From the NCBI RefSeq assembly GCF_001517625.2, contig NZ_LN999828.1, forward strand, positions 1,070,303-1,134,302: a DNA stretch of 64,000 nt, written 5' to 3'. Origin of the DNA: Clostridium sp. AT4. GTDB taxonomy: Bacteria; Bacillota; Clostridia; Lachnospirales; Lachnospiraceae. Below, piece by piece: positions 43,805 to 50,303 of this stretch; the stretch's first letter is position 1, and each line of letters opens with the position of its first letter. Made by a program: the position numbers and the translations under genes. Under the pieces are notes generated by a model that had not been told where the DNA came from, searched no databases, and saw nothing but the letters and a program-made list of their open reading frames with translations.

Positions 43805-45766
43805 ATGGCAGATCTTCAAACCCGATATCTGGAACGGCTTGCAGAGCTTTATCCTACAGTAGCTGCGGCTTCTACGGAAGTTATTAACCTTGAGGCCATT
43901 TTAAATCTTCCTAAGGGAACGGAGCATTTCCTTACGGATATCCACGGGGAAGCAGAGGCATTTTCCCATGTGCTGAAAAATGGTTCCGGCGCAGTGCGGC
44001 GCAAGGTAAATGACGTGTTTGGGAATACGCTGTGCAGAGAAGATAAGCGCAGTCTGGCAACGCTGATCTATTATCCCAGAGAGAAAATGGCGCAGATTTT
44101 AGAGCACACGGCAAATAAGGAGGACTGGTATAAGATTACTCTTTACCGTCTTATAGAGGTCAGCAAGCGTTCTGGCAGCAAATACACCCGTTCTAAGGTG
44201 CGCAAGGCGCTGCCGCCGGAATTTGCCTATGTCATTGAAGAGCTGATGACGGAAAAGGCAGATATCCGAGACAAAGAATCCTATTACACCGCCATTATCG
44301 CCACGATTATACGGGTGGGCCGGGCGGAGGAGTTTATAAGAGCTCTCTGTGAGCTGATCCAGCGCCTGGTCGTTGACCATCTGCACATATTGGGAGATAT
44401 TTATGACCGCGGCCCCGGTCCGCACCTGATCATGGATAAGCTGATGCAGTATCACTCTCTGGATATCCAGTGGGGCAACCATGATGTGCTCTGGATGGGA
44501 GCGGCTGCAGGGCAGAGGGGCTGTATAGCAAATGTGATCCGTATCTGCGCCAGATATGGGAATCTGGATATTTTAGAAGACGGTTATGGCATCAATCTGC
44601 TTCCTCTTGCTACCTTTGCCTTGGAAACCTATGGGGATGATCCCTGCAGCTGTTTTGCCTTAAAGGGAAGCCATCCATGCAGTCCCGGAGAAAAGGAACT
44701 GAATCTGCGTATGCACAAGGCCATTTCCATTATCCAGTTTAAGGTAGAAGGCCAATTGATCAAGGAGTATCCGGAGTTTGGTCTGGAACGCCGCCTCCTT
44801 CTTCACCGGATCAATTATGAAAATGGCACCATTGTTCTGGATGGAAGACGTCTGCCCATGAAGGATATGCATTTCCCTACGGTGGATCATGCAGATCCCT
44901 ACCGGCTTTCTCCTGAGGAAGAGACCATTATGGAACGGCTGGAAAAGGCATTTTTAAACTGTGAAAAGCTTCAGCAGCATATGCGGTTTCTTCTGGCAAA
45001 GGGAAGCCTGTATAAGGTATATAATCAAAACCTCCTCTATCACGGCTGCGTTCCCCTTTGTGAGGACGGAAGCTTAAAGGAAACGTCTGTTTACGGAAAG
45101 TGCTATAAAGGCAGGGGACTTTATGATGTGCTGGAAAGCTATATCCGCAGAGGCTTTATGGCGGAGGATGAGACGGAACGAAAAAGGGGCCGGGACATCA
45201 TGTGGTACATATGGCTGGGAGAAAATTCCCCGCTTTTTGGAAAGGATAAGATGGCTACCTTTGAACGGTATTTTCTGGAAGATGAGGAAAGCCATAAAGA
45301 AAAGAAAAATCCCTATTACCGGATGCTTGAAAATGAAAAAACCGTAGATATGATCCTGGGAGAATTTGGACTGGGCGGAGAGGAGAGCCATATCATCAAT
45401 GGCCATGTTCCTGTCAAGTCGAAAAATGGGGAAAATCCGGTTAAATGCGGCGGAAAGGTTCTGGTAATTGACGGCGGCTTTTCCAGAGCTTACCAGAAAG
45501 AGACGGGAATCGCCGGATATACCCTGATTTATAATTCCTACGGCCTGATCCTGGCAGCTCATGAACCCTTTGAGTCCAGGGCAGCCGCCATTGAACAGGA
45601 AAGCGATATCTATTCGGAGGATATTATTGTAAAACGGACAGCCAGCCGGAAGCTGGTAGGAGATACGGATACGGGACAGCAGCTGAAGGAAAAGATCGCA
45701 GATCTGGAACAGCTGTTAAAGGCCTACCGTGACGGCCGGATCGCAGAACGGTTTGGGAGAAGATAA
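43805..45766 (+). CDS. fbp: Fructose-1,6-bisphosphatase class 3
   Basis: 653 residues with metallophosphatase motifs DIHGEAEAF (about 40), GDIYDRGPGP (about 198) and WGNHDVLWMG (about 222), the long Firmicute-type FBPase. It hydrolyses fructose 1,6-bisphosphate in gluconeogenesis. RBS AAAGGAGGG precedes ATG 43805. Confidence 0.95.
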   Translation: MADLQTRYLERLAELYPTVAAASTEVINLEAILNLPKGTEHFLTDIHGEAEAFSHVLKNGSGAVRRKVNDVFGNTLCREDKRSLATLIYYPREKMAQILEHTANKEDWYKITLYRLIEVSKRSGSKYTRSKVRKALPPEFAYVIEELMTEKADIRDKESYYTAIIATIIRVGRAEEFIRALCELIQRLVVDHLHILGDIYDRGPGPHLIMDKLMQYHSLDIQWGNHDVLWMGAAAGQRGCIANVIRICARYGNLDILEDGYGINLLPLATFALETYGDDPCSCFALKGSHPCSPGEKELNLRMHKAISIIQFKVEGQLIKEYPEFGLERRLLLHRINYENGTIVLDGRRLPMKDMHFPTVDHADPYRLSPEEETIMERLEKAFLNCEKLQQHMRFLLAKGSLYKVYNQNLLYHGCVPLCEDGSLKETSVYGKCYKGRGLYDVLESYIRRGFMAEDETERKRGRDIMWYIWLGENSPLFGKDKMATFERYFLEDEESHKEKKNPYYRMLENEKTVDMILGEFGLGGEESHIINGHVPVKSKNGENPVKCGGKVLVIDGGFSRAYQKETGIAGYTLIYNSYGLILAAHEPFESRAAAIEQESDIYSEDIIVKRTASRKLVGDTDTGQQLKEKIADLEQLLKAYRDGRIAERFGRR

Positions 45767-45784
45767 AAAGGTGAAAGGATACGC

Positions 45785-46126
45785 ATGAATATACAGATTT
45801 TTGGAACGAAAAAGAGCTTTGACAGTAAAAAAGCAGAGCGGTATTTTAAGGAGCGGGGGATTAAATACCAATTTATAGATATGAAGGAAAAAGGGCTCAG
45901 CAAAGGAGAATTTAACGCTGTATGCCAGGCTGTGGGCGGTTATGAAAAGCTTATTGATCCGGACTGCAGGGATAAGGATCTGTTAGCTCTGATCCGGTAT
46001 ATTGCAGAGGAAGACAGAGTAGAGAAGATACTGGAAAATCAGAAGATCCTTAAGGTGCCGATCGTCCGTAATGGAAAGCAGGCAGCCATAGGCTATGAAC
46101 CGGATGTATGGAAAGAATGGAAATAG
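45785..46126 (+). CDS. ArsC/Spx-family protein lacking the active-site cysteine
   Basis: 113 residues with the ArsC/Spx thioredoxin-like fold pattern (IFGTKKSFDSKKAERYFKER, KIPIV-type KVPIVRNGKQAAIGYEPDVW). The position of the CxxC or catalytic Cys is KKSFDSK, so it cannot be a classical arsenate reductase or redox Spx. It lies 18 bp after fbp. Function unknown, perhaps a non-redox paralogue of the YffB/ArsC group. Confidence 0.75.
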   Translation: MNIQIFGTKKSFDSKKAERYFKERGIKYQFIDMKEKGLSKGEFNAVCQAVGGYEKLIDPDCRDKDLLALIRYIAEEDRVEKILENQKILKVPIVRNGKQAAIGYEPDVWKEWK

Positions 46127-46184
46127 CCATGAAACAGAAGAAAGTTAAATAAAATCCCGGTGTCTGAGCTGGGGGCGTGTTATA

Positions 46185-46226
46185 TGTGACTTAATTACAG
46201 ACATATTTCCCGCAATCCGCTATACT
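46185..46226 (+). promoter_or_regulatory. Possible Crp/Fnr-type site and promoter before the ferredoxin gene
   Basis: TGTGACTTAATTACA (46185-46199) is an imperfect dyad with TGT/ACA ends, and TATACT (46221-46226) a -10. The spacing would suit a class II activator near -41. A Crp/Fnr gene lies 900 bp away. The reading is tentative. Confidence 0.3.
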
Positions 46227-46292
46227 CAATATAAAATTAAGCCGTTTCGGTATTGGCCGGCGGCCGATAGAAACTGAGAGCGGAGGAAGAAT

Positions 46293-46556
46293 ATGGCAAC
46301 GGGAGTTAGAAAGAAAAGGAAAGCATCCGTAGACAGCCGCCTGTGTGTGGCCTGCGGCTGCTGCGTAAAGGTTTGTCCCTTAGGGGCAATCTATGTGGCA
46401 GGTGGAATGTGGGCTCAGGTGAATTTGGAAAAATGCGTAGGCTGCTATGTGGCAGGTGGAATGTGGGCTCAGGTGAATTTGGAAAAATGCGTAGGCTGCG
46501 GAAAATGTGCAAAAGAATGCCCGGCTTCCGTGATTGAGATCAGGGAGGTGGGATGA
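46293..46556 (+). CDS. 4Fe-4S ferredoxin-type protein with internal tandem duplication
   Basis: 87 residues. Cluster motifs CVACGCCVKVCP and CVGCGKCAKECP frame the protein. An exact 54-bp direct repeat (46392-46445 and 46446-46499) duplicates the 18 residues from YVAGGMWA to KCVGC, adding an isolated CVGC pair between the two clusters. Without it the protein is a normal 2[4Fe-4S] ferredoxin of about 69 residues. It overlaps the next gene by 4 bp, a NapH-like membrane protein, and may transfer electrons to it. Confidence 0.85.
   Translation: MATGVRKKRKASVDSRLCVACGCCVKVCPLGAIYVAGGMWAQVNLEKCVGCYVAGGMWAQVNLEKCVGCGKCAKECPASVIEIREVG
46392..46499 (+). repeat. Perfect 54-bp tandem direct repeat
   Basis: Two head-to-tail copies of 54 bp with no mismatch, 46392-46445 and 46446-46499, in frame within the ferredoxin gene. 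Confidence 0.95.
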
Positions 46557-47131
46557 TGAAAAAACACTGGTATGATTATATGTGGATTTTGTCCCTGATC
46601 TATCTGATCCTGGGATTTTTCAATATTATGTTTGCGTGGCTGGGACTTTTATGCTTTTTTATCCCCCTGATCATTGCATTGGTGCAGGGGAATAAAGGCT
46701 ACTGTAACCGCTACTGCGGCAGGGGGCAGCTTTTTGGGCTGTTAGGCGGCCGGCTGGGGCTTTCCAGGAAAAAGGACATTCCGGGATGGATGAAAAGCAG
46801 GGCGTTTCGATATGGCTTTCTGGTATTCTTCCTCATTATGTTCTGCCAGATGCTGTGGAATACGGTTCTGGTATTTACAGGAGCCTCTGATTTAAAGCAG
46901 GTTGTGACGCTCTTGTGGATATTTAAGCTTCCATGGCACTGGGCCTACCACGGAACCCTGTTCCATCCCGGCACAGCCCAGTTTGCCTTTGGATTTTACA
47001 GCGTGATGCTGACCTCTACCATATTAGGACTCATTACCATGGTGCTGTTTAAGCCCCGCAGCTGGTGCGTATACTGTCCCATGGGAACCATGACCCAGCT
47101 GATCTGCAAAGGGAAAAATGGTAAAAAATAG
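46553..47131 (+). CDS. NapH/CcoG-like membrane protein with polyferredoxin-type Cys motifs
   Basis: 192 residues (second ATG at 46556 also possible). Four or so hydrophobic segments; GYCNRYCGRGQLFGLLGG near residue 50 and SWCVYCPMGTMTQLIC near the end are the paired CxxxC/CxxCP motifs of NapH-type electron-transfer membrane proteins. The partner ferredoxin precedes and overlaps it. The electron acceptor is not evident. Confidence 0.78.
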   Translation: MMKKHWYDYMWILSLIYLILGFFNIMFAWLGLLCFFIPLIIALVQGNKGYCNRYCGRGQLFGLLGGRLGLSRKKDIPGWMKSRAFRYGFLVFFLIMFCQMLWNTVLVFTGASDLKQVVTLLWIFKLPWHWAYHGTLFHPGTAQFAFGFYSVMLTSTILGLITMVLFKPRSWCVYCPMGTMTQLICKGKNGKK

Positions 47132-47147
47132 ATATCTGTGATCGAAA

Positions 47148-47184
47148 AGCCAGACGCGTTCGTATTACCTGCGTCTGGCTTATT
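47148..47184. terminator. Bidirectional terminator between the NapH-like gene and the Crp/Fnr gene
   Basis: AGCCAGACGC (47148-47157) pairs perfectly with GCGTCTGGCT (47171-47180), with a T-rich 3' side. Confidence 0.85.
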
Positions 47185-47844
47185 TTATGATTCGGACAGT
47201 TTTCTAAGTCGTTTTTCATCGGTAATGTTAATCATCCCCCGGCTGAGTTTTACCATGCCTTCCTCCTGGAAGTAACGCAGCATCCGAGTTACTACCTCTC
47301 TGGCAGTACCCAGATGGCCTGCAATGGTTTCATGGGTGATTTTTAATCCGGAACTTCCTTCCAGAGCCATTTCCTCTAAAAGAAAGGAGGCCAGTCTCCG
47401 GTCAAAGGTTTTCCACATGATCTGTTCAATGAGCCACATCACCTCAGAAAAGCGGGCTGCCATGATCTCATTTGTATAATTGGAGACAGCAGCAGATTCC
47501 TCCATGAGACGTTTGTAGATCACTGCTGGTATGATGCAGATGTTAGAATCCTTTTCCGCCTCGATCGTAATGTCAAACTGGATATTTTTCATAATGCAGG
47601 AAGCAGAAAAAAGACAGATATCTCGCTCCAAAAGCCGGTACAGCGTGACCTCACGTCCTTCCTCGGAAATCATATAGGCCCGCAGCTGGCCTTTTTTTAT
47701 AAGTACGAGTCCCAGGCAGTCAGAGCTTCCATTATACAAAACAGTGCCTTTTTTCACATCCCGGCAGATAAGATGGGTGGATATAAGCTCCTGCTGGGCC
47801 GGGGTCAGGCGGTTCCAGACTGAAAAATGATTACTAAGATCCAT
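47185..47844 (-). CDS. Crp/Fnr-family transcriptional regulator
   Basis: 219 residues from ATG 47844 (GGGAGGTGC upstream). A cyclic-nucleotide-type beta barrel (about 25-115) precedes a Crp helix-turn-helix (GLKITHETIAGHLGTAREVV, about 165-185). It has a few cysteines but no clear Fnr cluster motif. It likely controls the convergent ferredoxin/NapH-like pair, inferred from adjacency. Confidence 0.85.
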   Translation of the reverse strand: MDLSNHFSVWNRLTPAQQELISTHLICRDVKKGTVLYNGSSDCLGLVLIKKGQLRAYMISEEGREVTLYRLLERDICLFSASCIMKNIQFDITIEAEKDSNICIIPAVIYKRLMEESAAVSNYTNEIMAARFSEVMWLIEQIMWKTFDRRLASFLLEEMALEGSSGLKITHETIAGHLGTAREVVTRMLRYFQEEGMVKLSRGMINITDEKRLRKLSES

Positions 47845-47938
47845 AAGTATAGCACCTCCCTATGCTGTTTTTAGTATAAAGTCGAGACTGTGATCTGTCA
47901 ATGAAGGGATTTTTTAACAGGATGCTTTTTCTGTCATT

Positions 47939-47969
47939 TGCATAAAATCACATCTGTTTACGCATAATA
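47939..47969 (+). promoter_or_regulatory. Sigma-G/F-like forespore promoter of spoVAD
   Basis: TGCATA (47939-47944), an 18-bp spacer and CATAATA (47963-47969) fit the forespore sigma consensus, 65 bp before ATG 48034. Confidence 0.6.
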
Positions 47970-48033
47970 TTTCCAATCGCCGGATGTTTTCAATGGAAAA
48001 TACGGTCGGATATGGGAAAGGAGCACATAGCAG

Positions 48034-49053
48034 ATGGAACAGAAGAAAGGAAAAGCGACGGTAGCGTTTGCACGGCCTCCGGTTATCTGCGGAGCAGCCA
48101 GTATAGTTGGAAAGAAGGAAAGTGAAGGACCCTTAGGACCGTTTTTTGACCGTCATATCATGGATGATGGAAAGGGGATGGAAAACTGGGAGCAGGCAGA
48201 GAGCTCCATGCAGAAGGCGGCTGCAGATCTGTCCATTACAAAAGCCGGACTGAAACGGGATGATATCCGTTATCTTTTTGCGGGAGATCTGCTGGGACAG
48301 CTGATTGCCACCTCTTTTGGAACTGTAGATCTGGAAATTCCCCTCTTTGGGCTTTACGGGGCCTGTTCCACCATGGGAGAGGCCATGAGCCTGGGAGCAA
48401 TGATGGTAAATGCAGGCTATGCGGATCATGTGCTATCCATGGCGTCCAGCCATTTTGCCACCGCAGAAAAACAGTTCCGTTTTCCTCTTGCCTACGGGAA
48501 CCAGCGCCCTATGTCTTCTACCTGGACGGTGACTGGGTGCGGGGCAGTCGTCATTGGGAAAGAGGGGCAGTCGGGACTGGCAAAGATCACGGCATTTACT
48601 GCCGGAAAAGCGATCGATATTGGAGCCAGAGATTCTATGAATATGGGAGCTGCCATGGCTCCGGCGGCATTTCATACAATCGAACAGAATCTGGAGGATC
48701 TTGGAACGGATGAGACCTGGTATGACAGGATCATCACCGGAGACCTGGGAGAGGTAGGAACGCAGATCCTGTTGGATCTGATGGAGAAAAAGGGGCGCAG
48801 CCTGAAGGAACGCCATATGGACTGCGGCGTTGAGATTTACAGCAAAGAAACCCAGGATACCCATGCAGGAGGAAGCGGCTGCGGCTGTTCTGCGGTTACG
48901 CTGTGCGCGGCGATCCTGCCAAAAATCCGGGAGGGAATCTGGAAACGTGTTCTTTTTGTGCCTACAGGCGCTCTTCTTTCTACGGTAAGTTACAACGAAG
49001 GACAGACCATACCGGGAATTGCCCATGGGGTGGTAATAGAGCATTTGGAATAA
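48034..49053 (+). CDS. spoVAD: Stage V sporulation protein AD
   Basis: 339 residues of the thiolase-like fold, with the nucleophile-like GACSTMGEA at about 110-118 and GGSGCGCSA near 290. SpoVAD binds dipicolinic acid and is needed for its uptake into the forespore. RBS AAAGGAG lies before ATG 48034. SpoVAC, normally just upstream, is absent here; spoVAE follows. Confidence 0.94.
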   Translation: MEQKKGKATVAFARPPVICGAASIVGKKESEGPLGPFFDRHIMDDGKGMENWEQAESSMQKAAADLSITKAGLKRDDIRYLFAGDLLGQLIATSFGTVDLEIPLFGLYGACSTMGEAMSLGAMMVNAGYADHVLSMASSHFATAEKQFRFPLAYGNQRPMSSTWTVTGCGAVVIGKEGQSGLAKITAFTAGKAIDIGARDSMNMGAAMAPAAFHTIEQNLEDLGTDETWYDRIITGDLGEVGTQILLDLMEKKGRSLKERHMDCGVEIYSKETQDTHAGGSGCGCSAVTLCAAILPKIREGIWKRVLFVPTGALLSTVSYNEGQTIPGIAHGVVIEHLE

Positions 49054-49101
49054 TGGGGGAGGCCCTAAAGGCCGGATCCAGCATAAATAAGGAGCAGATA
49101 T

Positions 49102-49455
49102 ATGGATTATATAAAAGCATTTGTTACAGGAGGCATTATCTGTGCTCTGGTTCAGATCCTGATGGAAAAGACGAAACTGATGCCGGGACGGATCATGGTA
49201 CTGTTAGTCGTTTCAGGAGCCATTCTGGGGGCGGTAGGGATTTATGAGCCCTTTCTTTCCTGGGCCGGAGCCGGAGCCAGCATTCCCCTTCTGGGCTTTG
49301 GAAATACGCTTTTTAAGGGGGTAAAAACTGCGCTGGCAGAGGAAGGAGTATTGGGATTATTTAAAGGTGGGCTGACCGCCGCATCTGCCGGAATCACCGG
49401 GGCTCTCATATTCGGGTATTCAGCTTCCGTACTTTTTAAGCCCAAGATGAAGTGA
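49102..49455 (+). CDS. spoVAE: Stage V sporulation protein AE (SpoVAEb)
   Basis: 117-residue membrane protein with three hydrophobic segments (AFVTGGIICALVQILM, GAILGAVGIYEPFLSWAGAG, GGLTAASAGITGALIFGYSA), the SpoVAE/SpoVAEb pattern. It works with SpoVAD in dipicolinate transport across the spore membrane. RBS AAGGAGC precedes ATG 49102. Confidence 0.9.
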   Translation: MDYIKAFVTGGIICALVQILMEKTKLMPGRIMVLLVVSGAILGAVGIYEPFLSWAGAGASIPLLGFGNTLFKGVKTALAEEGVLGLFKGGLTAASAGITGALIFGYSASVLFKPKMK

Positions 49456-49480
49456 GGGGAAGTTTAATACTTTAAAACTA

Positions 49481-49554
49481 TTGCATATGTCCCTGGCAAT
49501 CTGGTATAATTGGAAAAAATCCCGCCGGGAGAGAACTGGCGGGTTCTTTTTAGA
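49481..49554 (+). promoter_or_regulatory. Promoter with a terminator-like hairpin at its start site
   Basis: TTGCAT (49481-49486), 18-bp spacer, TATAAT (49505-49510). From 49521 CCCGCC pairs with GGCGGG (49538-49543), followed by TTCTTTTT. The hairpin may end the spoVA transcript or attenuate this promoter. Confidence 0.55.
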
Positions 49555-49590
49555 AAAACGTATTTTTAAAATATTGTATGAGGCAGATAT

Positions 49591-50226
49591 ATGAAAGACA
49601 AGAGATCAAACCGCTATAAAACTGCAGCCTGGATTCTTTTGATCGCTGGTATTGTTTCTTTTTCCGTTATCAATATTTTTTCGCTGTTTTTTCACTATTC
49701 CAACCGTATACATAATGAAATTCTTAACCGTAATATGGAGCAGATTTCCCTTTTATCTGACTATATTGTAAAGATTATACGAAGTGAGATGAGGCATTGT
49801 ACAGAGATTTTAAATATAGGTGAGGAAAATTTCAGCGTACCAGAGAAAATGACTTCCGCGGAAATCGTAAAACAACTTCAGGAAATCAGGAGCAGGGCGG
49901 GATTTGCACAGATAGGCATTATGGATCAGGAAGGGAATACCATAGACGATACGGGAAACCGCTGGCAGATAGATGACAGTGAGCTTTTGGCTGCTATGGA
50001 AAAGGGGAGAGCTTATGTTTCTGATGTGTTTACCAGCGGCCGGCAGGATACCAGCCAGATCATGATCATGGTGCCTCTGTGGGAATTACAGAAGCAGAAA
50101 AGGGGATGGGTTTTAGAAATCTTTATGAAAGAGCGGACCGGGCGCTTTATAAGGCGAAGGAACAGGGGCGGGACGGATATTATATTGCAGAGTAAGACGG
50201 CGGAAGATCCTATAGGGCCAGCTTGA
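49591..50226 (+). pseudogene. Membrane sensor with deleted GGDEF domain
   Basis: The 211-codon frame encodes one N-terminal membrane helix (AAWILLIAGIVSFSVINIFS) and a Cache-like extracellular sensor (about 35-185), then breaks into a short basic tail. Another frame at 50133-50195 reads RADRALYKAKEQ and on to a stop, the end of a GGDEF domain. So the diguanylate cyclase core was removed by a deletion that also shifted the frame. The remainder could still sense but not make cyclic di-GMP. The ATG 49591 has only a weak RBS. Confidence 0.75.
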
Positions 50227-50235
50227 CGCTGCAAA

Positions 50236-50288
50236 AAAAGAATCTGTGAAACAGTATGTAAAATACAGCTGTATTCACAGATTCTTTT
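50236..50288. terminator. Bidirectional terminator between the sensor remnant and the PBP gene
   Basis: AAAAGAATCTGTGAA (50236-50250) and TTCACAGATTCTTTT (50274-50288) are perfect complements. Confidence 0.85.
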
Positions 50289-50303
50289 TATTCTCTTTAA
50301 ATA

